In this document: positions 1 to 6,848 of the stretch, in pieces
Position numbering within the stretch: the stretch's first letter is position 1
Layout: every line of letters begins with the position of its first letter
Assembly: GCA_034437515.1 (NCBI GenBank)
Contig: DAOTTX010000114.1
Location: 1-12,385, forward strand
Direction: 5' to 3'
Length of the DNA: 12,385 nucleotides
Origin: DAOTTX01 sp034437515
GTDB taxonomy: Bacteria; Chloroflexota; Anaerolineae; Aggregatilineales; Phototrophicaceae
Notes under the pieces: generated by a model
Told to the model about the DNA's origin: nothing
The model's input: the letters and a program-made list of their open reading frames with translations, nothing else
The model's database searches: none
Made by a program: the position numbers and the translations under genes

Positions 1-198
1 TTCTACCTCCGGCGAACTGGCATCGGCGCACCACTGGAGATAATTGCCTCAGACACCAATCTCGCTGATGGGGTATCCGCACAATGGCGGATACCACCGA
101 AATTTGAAGGCACCCTCATCGCACAAGCAGAGGTTGCAAACGGGTTGCTCGAGTCCGAAGAGATGGCTTTCATTACCGTTATCCCCGATAGGCCATAA
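1..198 (+). CDS. C-terminal end of an unidentified protein (5' end outside window)
   Basis: Frame 1 is open from the first base to a TAA at 196-198 and gives 65 residues. The composition looks like real protein: alternating hydrophobic and polar stretches such as PLEIIASDTNLADG and EGTLIAQAEVANG, ending in AFITVIPDRP, which suggests beta strands rather than helices. I do not recognise the family and no catalytic motif is visible. The gene enters from outside the window, so its start, length and any signal peptide cannot be judged. It has the same direction as the TIR gene at 338, but a promoter at about 276-304 separates the two, so they are probably separate transcripts. A hairpin lies 10 bases after the stop. 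Antisense and frame-shifted ORFs over the same bases have poorer composition and are taken as shadows. Confidence 0.6.
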   Translation, partial: FYLRRTGIGAPLEIIASDTNLADGVSAQWRIPPKFEGTLIAQAEVANGLLESEEMAFITVIPDRP

Positions 199-207
199 TT
201 TTCTAGC

Positions 208-233
208 CTCCGGTGGGCAATGGCCTGCCGGAG
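208..233 (+). repeat. 11-bp hairpin after the partial gene
   Basis: CTCCGG at 208-213 pairs with CCGGAG at 228-233. The inner bases continue the stem through two G-U pairs and GGC/GCC, closing on the loop AATG at 219-222. No run of T follows on the plus strand and none lies on the other side for the minus strand, so this is not a standard intrinsic terminator. It may protect or shape the 3' end of the transcript of the partial gene upstream. Confidence 0.5.
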
Positions 234-272
234 CATACAATTTCGCAATGTCATGGGACTATTCACTCATCC

Positions 273-328
273 TAACGTTTCTTTTTCGTTTGTTCTGGTA
301 TAATAAACGTTAGACAAATGAAACGTTA
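273..328. promoter_or_regulatory. Three AAACGTTA boxes around the TIR promoter (candidate operator)
   Basis: The 8-mer AAACGTTA occurs at 305-312 and 321-328, and its reverse complement TAACGTTT at 273-280. All three contain the palindrome AACGTT. Centre-to-centre distances are 32 and 16 bases. One copy overlaps the -35 region, one the predicted transcription start, and one abuts the ribosome binding site. This placement is what a repressor operator array would look like, but no regulator is identified and binding is inferred only. Confidence 0.4.
276..304 (+). promoter_or_regulatory. Extended -10 promoter of the TIR gene
   Basis: A perfect TATAAT lies at 299-304, preceded by TG plus one base (296-298), which is the extended -10 arrangement. 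The -35 position with a 17-base spacer is CGTTTC at 276-281, a poor match, as is common when the extended -10 is present. The region between is T-rich. Transcription would start near 311, giving a leader of about 27 bases before the ATG at 338. Confidence 0.6.
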
Positions 329-337
329 AGGTTGAAC

Positions 338-925
338 ATGAAAATCAATATTCGCCCAAATACAACACAGACGCCTGATCCAGTTCAACTGGTCGAAGAA
401 ACAATCGCCCGCTACAGTTCAAACGAGCAACGACGGTTGGCTCTACGACGCGCCCTTACCGAACATCCCAACGACCCCTCCCTTCGTAAAGCGGTCGCCC
501 GTCTGACCGGCCTCCACCAGATACGCAAGGCTGCCAGCACAGGGATCTTCATCAATTATGCCCGTACAGATGAGCTATTCGCACTGGAAATCACCCTGCG
601 CTTGCAACGTCAAGGCTTCCCTGTATGGATGGATATGATGGACATCAACAACCTGGACTGGAACCGCGAGGTGTATCAGGCGATGCAGACCAGTGCCCTG
701 ATGCTTTCCATCATATCGCCGCGTGCGCTGCTCGACGAACAAGCCCGCACAGAGCGTGAACGTTTCACCAATTTCGGTAAGCTGGTGTTGCCGGTCGTCA
801 CCCGGCCCTGCGATGTCCCCGGTTTCCCGTTGTGGCTTACACCGATTAAGTTTTACAAGGGCTTTAATCATGGGATACAACGCTTGCTGCATACGTTGCA
901 ACCCAACGAAGCGATTGCCAGCTAG
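338..925 (+). CDS. TIR-domain protein with helical N-terminal region
   Basis: This is a 195-residue protein. Residues about 15-60 are charged and likely helical with no domain I recognise. Residues about 68-180 form a TIR domain: the first strand motif GIFINYARTD, the VWMD strand followed by W108, the SP of LSIISPRA, and the GK-LVLPV strand. Aligned by eye with SARM1, E139 (in EQARTERERF, nine residues before GK) falls on the catalytic glutamate of NAD-hydrolysing TIR domains, so NADase activity is possible. In other bacteria such proteins act in abortive anti-phage defence or signalling, usually with a sensor partner, and none is seen beside this gene. The ATG at 338 is chosen because AAGG at 328-331 lies six bases ahead; a TTG at 332 would touch that site. 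No signal peptide or membrane segment is visible. The domain call is firm; the role is inferred. Confidence 0.88.
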   Translation: MKINIRPNTTQTPDPVQLVEETIARYSSNEQRRLALRRALTEHPNDPSLRKAVARLTGLHQIRKAASTGIFINYARTDELFALEITLRLQRQGFPVWMDMMDINNLDWNREVYQAMQTSALMLSIISPRALLDEQARTERERFTNFGKLVLPVVTRPCDVPGFPLWLTPIKFYKGFNHGIQRLLHTLQPNEAIAS

Positions 926-1029
926 AGGTCACTGAAGCGGACGATTACTCCGTCGCGTACCATTTTCTCGACATTTTCCGGCGGATGCAACTGATCGTCA
1001 TCGTCCATTTTGATGTCGGCATTGTCAAA
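922..1029 (-). other. Open in-frame stretch after the DUF4174 stop codon
   Basis: On the minus strand the DUF4174 frame continues past its TAG (1030-1032) for 35 codons to a second TAG at 922-924. The translation includes MDDDDQLHPPENVEKM and ends VRDGVIVRFSDL, and reads like protein with mostly C or G at third positions. An ATG at 1008 could start a 28-residue peptide, but no ribosome binding site precedes it. The second TAG shares CTAG with the stop of the TIR gene on the other strand. It may be a small gene, a former C-terminal extension cut off by the TAG, or chance; an open run of this length is not rare. Confidence 0.3.
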
Positions 1030-1404
1030 CTACTCGTCGTCCTGTTCCATCTCGCGCTGGAGCATCGGCATGGAGTCGATCAGGTCAAAGATCGGCTGTA
1101 CATCAGCGGGGAGCGGCTTTCGCAGCTTTTCCGTGCCATCTTTGCCGACCAGCACCGCCGCGATCATCCCGCGCTTGATGCGAAAACGTCGGCGGATTTC
1201 CTCGACGCTGGCATCGTCAATTTCGTCGCCGTCGAAGTCGCCGCCGTCCGCTTCAAAGAACGACATCACGAGCAAGTCACGGTCTTCCATCCCCGGCAGA
1301 TGCTTGTAAATCTTGTTCCACTGTTCGACGTACTCCGGTGTTGAGGCATCCGGCGCGAACAACAGCAGCAAACGGTTCTTCCACTGAAAGCGTTTCAAAT
1401 CCAT
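1030..1404 (-). CDS. DUF4174 family protein
   Basis: The product is a 124-residue soluble protein. The order of motifs fits DUF4174: FQWKNRLLLLFAP at 6-18, RDLLVM at 42-47, an acidic middle segment around 52-64, RIKRGMIAAVLVGKDG at 75-90, and the C-terminal IDSMPM at 109-114. As far as I know the family has no settled function; its strand pattern suggests a thioredoxin-like fold, but the usual CxxC pair is absent. The ATG at 1404 is preferred since the conserved block begins just after it; upstream in-frame ATG codons at 1434 and 1491 would add residues rich in Trp and Cys with no good ribosome binding site. It is divergent from the YfhO-like gene with 65 bases between them and convergent with the TIR gene. 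No signal peptide is seen. Confidence 0.75.
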   Translation of the reverse strand: MDLKRFQWKNRLLLLFAPDASTPEYVEQWNKIYKHLPGMEDRDLLVMSFFEADGGDFDGDEIDDASVEEIRRRFRIKRGMIAAVLVGKDGTEKLRKPLPADVQPIFDLIDSMPMLQREMEQDDE

Positions 1405-1454
1405 ATCACAATTCCAGTTCCAATCAGTTATCATGAGCAGCGCGAATTTTCGGC

Positions 1455-1460
1455 AGGAGA
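1455..1460 (+). promoter_or_regulatory. Ribosome binding site fixing a TTG start
   Basis: AGGAGA lies nine bases before the TTG at 1470. No in-frame ATG or GTG occurs near the start of the hydrophobic leader, so this site decides the unusual start of the YfhO-like gene. Confidence 0.65.
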
Positions 1461-1469
1461 ATCCGGCTA

Positions 1470-4190
1470 TTGAAACGACTTTACACCTCACCGCTCACCG
1501 CGCTTGCAGTCATTATTGTGCTGGTCTTGCTATTTTTTTACCAGCTTGCGTTTACCGATCTGATCCTCGCACGCGGGGATACGTTCGTCTACTTTTACCC
1601 TTACTGGTACGCCCGTGACGCCGCCCTCGCCGCCGGTGAACTGCCGCTCTGGACGCCCGATCTTTACATGGGCGCACCGCTATTGGCGAACCCACAGATC
1701 GGCGCACTCTACCCGCCTAACTGGTTGACGATCCCACTTAACGCACCGGATAGCATCCGTGTGAGTGTGTTGCTGCATGTGACCTGGGCGACGTTGGGCG
1801 TCTACTGGCTGGCCCGGCGTGCGGTGATGCTGTCCGCACTGCCCGCGCTGATTGCGGCGTTGATCTTTGGATTGGGCGGTTACACCGGCGCACACGTTGA
1901 GCAGATCAATCAATTGCAGGGGTTGGCGTGGATGCCCTGGTTGTTCCTGCTACTGCACCTGGCCTTACGGCGACCGTCCCGCTACCTGCCGCTGATGGGT
2001 GCGGCCTGGGCGCTACAGTTGCTTTCCGGGCACACGCAGACCGTGTTCATCAGCGGTGTGGGGTTGGGCATATATACGCTGGTGTGGGTGATTACCGAAC
2101 GACGATCCGCCTCGCTTGCATATCTACGCCCCTTCGCCCTCATCCTCGTCGCCGGGATCATCGGTGTGATGTTAGCCGCGCCGCAGTTGATCCCCACACA
2201 GGAGTTAATCGCGCTGTCCAATCGCGGCGACGGCCTCAACGCACAGGAGGCGACGGCTTTCTCACTCCCCCCGACGTTGATCGGACGCGGACTGCTGCCC
2301 AGCTACGACGCGCAACCCTTCACCGAGTACGTGGGCTACCTGGGGGTGATCGGCCTCGGCCTCGCGGTGATCGGTGCGTTCAGTGCGGGACGCTGTCGCT
2401 GGCCCTGGGTCGCGCTGCTGGTGGTCGGCGTGGTTTTCGCACTCGGACGTTACACGCCGGTCTATCTGCTGCTCGCGGAACTACCCGGCTTTAACCTGTT
2501 TCGCGTCCCGGCGCGTTGGTTGGCGCTGTTCACACTCGGCGGGGCGCTGCTGGCGGGGTTGGGTGTGCAGGCACTCCAGACGCGGCACGCCTCCTGGCGA
2601 GCGGTCGTCGTCGCGTTGGTCGCGATCAGCCTGCTGATGGCAAGTACACTACTCGCCGACCGCGCCGCCGATGAAATAGACGGTTCCGCGTTGCCAGAAA
2701 CGATTACATGGGTTGTTTGGGGTGTCACGCTCGTTGTGTTCGCCGGGACAACAATACGTTCATCTGGCGCGGTCGCTACGAGTGTCTTGCTGGTCGCCCT
2801 CGTCGTGGAATTGTTCTTCGCCGCGCAAAACCTCCCCCATAGCGATCTGACCGACCCCGATGTTTACACCGACCGGCGCTTCGTCGTCAATCAGATGCAA
2901 GCCTACACCGAGGACGCAACCGCCCCTGGTCGTCTGTTGAGCATCACCGGGCTGTTATTCGACCCCGGCGATAAAGACACGCTGCAAACTCGCTGGGCGG
3001 CGATGGGGATCAACGAACGGGCGGCGCGCTACGCCTTCACCGCCACCAAGATTCAAGAAACACTCACCGGCAATCTGCCGCTGACGTGGGGCATCGCCAC
3101 CATCGACGGCTTCGGCGGTGGCATCTTGCCGACGCTGTACTACACACAATTCGCCTCGCTGCTGCTGCCGGAGGACACCCCCCGCACACCCGACGGACGC
3201 TTGCGTGAGGTGCTGGCACAACCAGCCTGCCGGGGTGCGTGCATCCCCGCTGACCGCTGGCTCGACCTGACCGGCACCCGCTATCTGCTGTTGGATAAAG
3301 TCTACGATGTGGTGCGCGAGGGCATTTTTTACGATACCGGCCTGACATTCCCGGCGTCGGCCACGCTCGCTAACCCGACCGCGTTCGAGGCCGACGCGCT
3401 CGACGTGCTCTACACTGGCGCGACCACGCAGGCACCGTCCGTCACCTTCGACGAGACACCGCTGACAGATGCACAAACCTTCACCGTCGATGACACCCTC
3501 AGCGGTTATCGCCTCACAACCGCTGACGCGCTGCGCCCTGACGCTATCCGTGTGACCTCACCGGACGCGCAGCCGGTCGCCGTTTCGCTGGTGGATACCC
3601 GCACCGGCGCATTCGTCCAACTGACGCCGCCGGGATGGGCGCGTGCGTACTCCGCTGATGTGAAACTCTACGAAAATCTGGATGTGCTGCCGCGGGCTTT
3701 TGTCGTGAGTGAGGCGCAGACCTTCCCGGATACGTGGGCTGGCACCGAGGCCGCCCTCGACGCGATGCGTGACCCGACCTTCGACCCACGCCGACAGATC
3801 ACACTCAACACCGATGACCAAATAACAACAGTGGCTACAACGGCGACGAGCAGCGACTCAGCAGCGCGGGTGATGCGTCACATCTCGACCGAAGTCACCG
3901 TCGAGGTCGAGACGGCGGCGGCGGGGTGGCTGGTGCTGACCGACGCTTACTACCCCGGCTGGGAAGCGTCTACCACCGCCGGCGAAGTACTGCCGGTCTA
4001 CCGTGCCGGTGTGATGTTCCGGGCGGTGCCAATTGAAGCCGGGGCGCAGACCATTACGTTTACCTATGCTTCGTGGACGACCTCACCGGCGCTGCTGATG
4101 GTCGGCGCGGGGTTGTGGGGGATGCTGGCAATCATCACATTTGTTGCATTTCGTCGATCATCGCCCGGCGACGAGGATATGCTTCGATGA
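1470..4190 (+). CDS. YfhO-family polytopic membrane protein
   Basis: This 906-residue protein has a first membrane segment at about 11-28, then an extracytoplasmic loop with RGDTFVYFYPYW (D37) and the block ANPQIGALYPPNW at 73-85. About ten more hydrophobic segments follow up to residue 450. A large soluble region spans about 455-865, with RWLDLTGTRYLLLDK near 597-611 and the strand-rich TDAYYPGWEAS, and a last membrane helix lies at about 871-894. This matches the YfhO group of GT-C-like membrane proteins; the Bacillus subtilis member is linked to glycosylation of lipoteichoic acid. By analogy it may move sugar from a lipid carrier to an envelope polymer, with D37 as a candidate catalytic residue, but the substrate is unknown. 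The TTG start is supported by AGGAGA at 1455. The last 56 bases overlap the SWIM gene on the other strand. Codon use is even throughout and no frameshift is seen. Confidence 0.85.
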   Translation: MKRLYTSPLTALAVIIVLVLLFFYQLAFTDLILARGDTFVYFYPYWYARDAALAAGELPLWTPDLYMGAPLLANPQIGALYPPNWLTIPLNAPDSIRVSVLLHVTWATLGVYWLARRAVMLSALPALIAALIFGLGGYTGAHVEQINQLQGLAWMPWLFLLLHLALRRPSRYLPLMGAAWALQLLSGHTQTVFISGVGLGIYTLVWVITERRSASLAYLRPFALILVAGIIGVMLAAPQLIPTQELIALSNRGDGLNAQEATAFSLPPTLIGRGLLPSYDAQPFTEYVGYLGVIGLGLAVIGAFSAGRCRWPWVALLVVGVVFALGRYTPVYLLLAELPGFNLFRVPARWLALFTLGGALLAGLGVQALQTRHASWRAVVVALVAISLLMASTLLADRAADEIDGSALPETITWVVWGVTLVVFAGTTIRSSGAVATSVLLVALVVELFFAAQNLPHSDLTDPDVYTDRRFVVNQMQAYTEDATAPGRLLSITGLLFDPGDKDTLQTRWAAMGINERAARYAFTATKIQETLTGNLPLTWGIATIDGFGGGILPTLYYTQFASLLLPEDTPRTPDGRLREVLAQPACRGACIPADRWLDLTGTRYLLLDKVYDVVREGIFYDTGLTFPASATLANPTAFEADALDVLYTGATTQAPSVTFDETPLTDAQTFTVDDTLSGYRLTTADALRPDAIRVTSPDAQPVAVSLVDTRTGAFVQLTPPGWARAYSADVKLYENLDVLPRAFVVSEAQTFPDTWAGTEAALDAMRDPTFDPRRQITLNTDDQITTVATTATSSDSAARVMRHISTEVTVEVETAAAGWLVLTDAYYPGWEASTTAGEVLPVYRAGVMFRAVPIEAGAQTITFTYASWTTSPALLMVGAGLWGMLAIITFVAFRRSSPGDEDMLR

Positions 4191-5814
4191 AGTGGTCGCG
4201 CAGTGCCAGCGCCCGTTCTTCGGAATCCAGCTCGGCAATGCGGCGCAGATAGTAGGTCGCACGCTTGTAAAAACCACGGTCGCTGGTGTTTTTGAGCGTA
4301 TCGTGCAAGAATGCTTCATATAGGTTCGCCATCCGCTGCGGGAAATGCCGGTGCAGGTCGGTCTTGAACTCCTCCGCAAAGTTGATGTCACGAGCTTCCG
4401 CCATTTGCATCAAGTCTTCCCACATGCCCTCACGTTGGTAGATTGTCGGTAGCGTACGCTCCTGTCGCCAGTTGGGTGCCGCTCGCACCTTCTCGATGAG
4501 GCGCTGCACATAGGTGGGCCATTCGTCAGCGGGGACGACCTCTTTCAGTGAATTGTAGTATTTCATCCCGCGATTGCTGTCGAGCAGCAACTTCTCCGTA
4601 AGTTCCATGATCTTGCTGTTGTCGCCGGTTTCTGCTGCGATCTTCAACACCATCTCTCGATACTCGTTGACCAACCCCGGCAAGCGATCGGCCTCGGCTT
4701 TTTTGATGCCTTCTTGAATTAAAGCGGTAGCACGCGCATAGTCTCCGGCTTCGATGTGATGCTCAATAAGCATCTTACGGATGCGATCCAGCATCACATT
4801 TTCTTCCATCACCGCGAGGATCTCACTTTGTGGGCGATCCATACGCTCTAGCACCTTGATCTTCATCTTGACCATCGCAGCGGCTTCATAGCGCAGGTAG
4901 CTTGAGTCGGACATCTCCAGCAACATGTGATCGACCGCTGCGAAGTAACGCCGCTGCTTGTCGTCGTCATCCACCAGCAGATGCGCGATCCACCACCAAT
5001 CGACTTCGAACCCGTAATTACGCAGTTCTTGCTTGCTGCCGTGCTGTAGGCAGTAGTCAAATAGACTTTCGGCGACATCGTCCGGTAGTTGCTTTGCCTT
5101 TACAACTTCATCAACCGCGTGGAGCGCGTCTTGAACGGCACCGCTCAACGTCCCGGAGGAATCGTCTGCATTCTGAAGCCCCGGCAGCCCCGCCTCAGCC
5201 ACGGCCTGCGCGATCATCACCCCACGTTTGTAATCGCCTTGTGCGAAGGCTTGCCGCGCCTCGTCCACGATCGCCCCAACCTCGTAGGCAGCGTCCATCG
5301 CAGTGAGATAGTCGATAAACCCGTAATCGTCGCCATGCTCGTTTAGGATGTGACGCACAGCCTTAGTGTAATCTGACTTACTCAGGTCATTGCTGTAGCG
5401 CATCATCAGTTGGTCGTACAACGTGCGGTTGTGCTGTGACTGCTCCATGATGATGCTGATAAGTTCCTCTTTGGATAGACCGTTGAGGATTTTACCGAGT
5501 TTGCTTTGTCTTGTCGGTTGATGGATGACCTTTTGCTTCGGTTGGTCAGTATCCACTTCACGCATGGCGTAGAGCGCGGCGGCTTGATGCTTACAGTATG
5601 GCCCCCATTCATAGAGGCAATCACAACCGGTTTGAACACCCTCCGGTGTGATCTCGATCATCACGTTGTAGTTATAACTCCCGGCGACCTTCGCCGACCA
5701 CAACCCGTCGCCTTCATCGACAAGTTCAAACACCCCGCCGGATATATAGTAGGCATTGCCCCGTTCGAGGATGGTGGCGTCAATGACGGTCTCGAAATTG
5801 TCTAACGTTAACAC
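4135..5814 (-). CDS. SWIM zinc-finger protein with long helical repeat region
   Basis: The product has 559 residues. An N-terminal strand-rich segment (about 1-60) leads into the zinc-binding SWIM motif: C64 and C66, then C74 and H76, spaced CxC-x7-CxH, followed by a helix (QAAALYAM). After a basic linker, LSKEELISIIMEQS at 113-126 resembles the conserved helix found in bacterial SWIM proteins. The rest is almost wholly helical and looks like TPR-like repeats, ending in an Arg-rich tail. SWIM domains bind nucleic acid or protein; the target here is not known. The GTG start is supported by AGGAG six bases ahead. The gene begins ten bases past the end of the nitrilase-like gene, so the two are probably co-transcribed and translationally coupled. 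Its 3' end overlaps the YfhO-like gene by 56 bases. Confidence 0.85.
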   Translation of the reverse strand: MLTLDNFETVIDATILERGNAYYISGGVFELVDEGDGLWSAKVAGSYNYNVMIEITPEGVQTGCDCLYEWGPYCKHQAAALYAMREVDTDQPKQKVIHQPTRQSKLGKILNGLSKEELISIIMEQSQHNRTLYDQLMMRYSNDLSKSDYTKAVRHILNEHGDDYGFIDYLTAMDAAYEVGAIVDEARQAFAQGDYKRGVMIAQAVAEAGLPGLQNADDSSGTLSGAVQDALHAVDEVVKAKQLPDDVAESLFDYCLQHGSKQELRNYGFEVDWWWIAHLLVDDDDKQRRYFAAVDHMLLEMSDSSYLRYEAAAMVKMKIKVLERMDRPQSEILAVMEENVMLDRIRKMLIEHHIEAGDYARATALIQEGIKKAEADRLPGLVNEYREMVLKIAAETGDNSKIMELTEKLLLDSNRGMKYYNSLKEVVPADEWPTYVQRLIEKVRAAPNWRQERTLPTIYQREGMWEDLMQMAEARDINFAEEFKTDLHRHFPQRMANLYEAFLHDTLKNTSDRGFYKRATYYLRRIAELDSEERALALRDHFIEAYPRRRAMIDEMQQM

Positions 5815-5820
5815 ACTGCG

Positions 5821-5825
5821 CTCCT
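5821..5825 (-). promoter_or_regulatory. Ribosome binding site overlapping the upstream stop codon
   Basis: On the minus strand AGGAG precedes the GTG of the SWIM gene (5814) by six bases. Its first two bases are the last two of the TAG that ends the nitrilase-like gene (5824-5826). Ribosomes finishing the first gene would sit on this site, which favours coupled translation. Confidence 0.6.
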
Positions 5826-6627
5826 AAAAATTAATATCGAGTGTTTCGTAGGTTTCAGGGCGACGGTCATTGATCACCGGGATGCGCTTGCGCACATCAT
5901 CGATCAGATCCATCTCAATCTCGGCGGTGACGAGAAATGGTGTCTCGTTCGCCTCAATCACGATGTTCCCCCAGGGATCAACGATCATCGAGTGCCCACC
6001 GAACATCGTATCTCCGATCTCCCCGGCGGCGTTGCACGCGATGATGTAACACTGGTTCTCGATAGCGCGTGCCACCAGCAGCGCCCGCCAGTGTTCGATA
6101 CGCTCTAAGGGCCACTCCGCCGGGATGATGACCACGCGCGTTTCTTCGAGTGCATAACGCCGGAACAACTCCGGGAAGCGCAGATCGTAGCAGATCGCCA
6201 GGCCGGTTTTGCCCCAGGGCAGATCAATCACCAACGGCGACGACCCCGGTTGCAGATACTTGTCCTCTTCCATCAAGCCGAACAGATGAATCTTGCGATA
6301 CACACCCATCATGCGTCCGTTAGGAGCGAAGTACGGCGCACTGTTGGCGACTTCGAGACCACGCTTTTCCAACACGGAGCCGACCACGCTAATTTTATTC
6401 TGCGTGGCGACGGTGGAAATCTGCGCGAACAAGCCCTTACTGAGCTGGTGCGCGTGTTCTTTGGCATTGACGAGATCATACCCCGTAGACCACAACTCCG
6501 GGAACACAACCAGATGTGAACCGCGCCGCGCCGCTTCTGCCGCCCATTTTTCCATCATCGCATAATTATATTTGACATTGCCCAGCCGGATGTTCATCTG
6601 TGCTAGACTGATGTTTAACTTTGCCAT
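5824..6627 (-). CDS. Nitrilase-superfamily carbon-nitrogen hydrolase
   Basis: This is a 267-residue cytoplasmic enzyme of usual length for the family. The catalytic triad is plain: E44 in FPELWSTGYD, K112 in YRKIHLFG, and C146 in AICYDLRFPELF. NSAPYFAPNG, DPWGNIV and the closing RIPVINDRRPETY also fit. These place it near the Nit2/omega-amidase and MtnU-like groups, which hydrolyse amides such as 2-oxoglutaramate, or similar compounds in methionine salvage; the exact substrate cannot be told. The ATG at 6627 is chosen because AAGGAA lies seven bases ahead and family similarity starts at once (LNISLAQMNIRLGN); the ORF stays open 42 codons further upstream but that part is Arg-rich and runs into hairpins. 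It is the first gene of a two-gene unit with the SWIM protein. Confidence 0.92.
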   Translation of the reverse strand: MAKLNISLAQMNIRLGNVKYNYAMMEKWAAEAARRGSHLVVFPELWSTGYDLVNAKEHAHQLSKGLFAQISTVATQNKISVVGSVLEKRGLEVANSAPYFAPNGRMMGVYRKIHLFGLMEEDKYLQPGSSPLVIDLPWGKTGLAICYDLRFPELFRRYALEETRVVIIPAEWPLERIEHWRALLVARAIENQCYIIACNAAGEIGDTMFGGHSMIVDPWGNIVIEANETPFLVTAEIEMDLIDDVRKRIPVINDRRPETYETLDINF

Positions 6628-6713
6628 ACCGTTGTTCCTTTTAGCTTCACGTTTCGAGTCAATCGCTAGTAGACGGACAAAATGAGAACGCAGCCTTCCA
6701 CCTCTCACCCTGT

Positions 6714-6789
6714 CTGACCTGCGGTCAGCCGTTCGCGCCGCCACGGGCGGCATTGCCGTGCAGTCACGTTTCCCCCTCGCTTTGCGAGG
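6714..6789. repeat. Cluster of three 6-bp triloop hairpins in a 221-bp gap
   Basis: The non-coding gap 6628-6848 holds three perfect hairpins, each 15 bases long with a 6-bp stem and a 3-base loop: CTGACC-TGC-GGTCAG at 6714-6728, GCCGCC-ACG-GGCGGC at 6737-6751, and CCTCGC-TTT-GCGAGG at 6775-6789. Stem sequences differ, so this is not a copied repeat. None is followed by a clear T run on either strand. They lie between the end of the propeller gene and the start of the nitrilase-like gene, both on the minus strand, and may end or process the upstream transcript. I find no convincing promoter for the nitrilase-like gene in the gap. Confidence 0.5.
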
Positions 6790-6848
6790 CGGGTGTGAGG
6801 GAGCAAAAACGACTATGCAAACTCAGCTTGTTCTTGCACTAGTATAAG

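Noticed and set aside
208..233. Hairpin as a Rho-independent terminator
   Set aside because: No T run follows on either strand.
44..313. 89-codon open frame on the plus strand at the left edge
   Set aside because: It overlaps the better-looking partial gene in frame 1 and the TIR promoter, and its composition is not protein-like.
332..337. TTG start for the TIR protein
   Set aside because: AAGG at 328-331 would touch this TTG; the ATG at 338 has it at a proper distance.
985..1344. 119-codon open frame on the plus strand
   Set aside because: It lies antisense to the DUF4174 gene, which has clear family motifs.
1928..2494. 188-codon open frame on the plus strand
   Set aside because: It is a shifted frame inside the YfhO-like gene, and its Arg-rich product is typical of a shadow.
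2955..3476. 173-codon open frame on the minus strand
   Set aside because: Antisense shadow of the YfhO-like gene; no ribosome binding site or domain.
5803..5810. TAACGTTA near the start of the SWIM gene, similar to the boxes at 273-328
   Set aside because: It is a single copy inside coding sequence, so chance is the simpler explanation.
6628..6753. 42-codon upstream extension of the nitrilase-like protein
   Set aside because: The extension is Arg-rich, crosses two hairpins, and the ATG at 6627 has a strong ribosome binding site and starts the family similarity.
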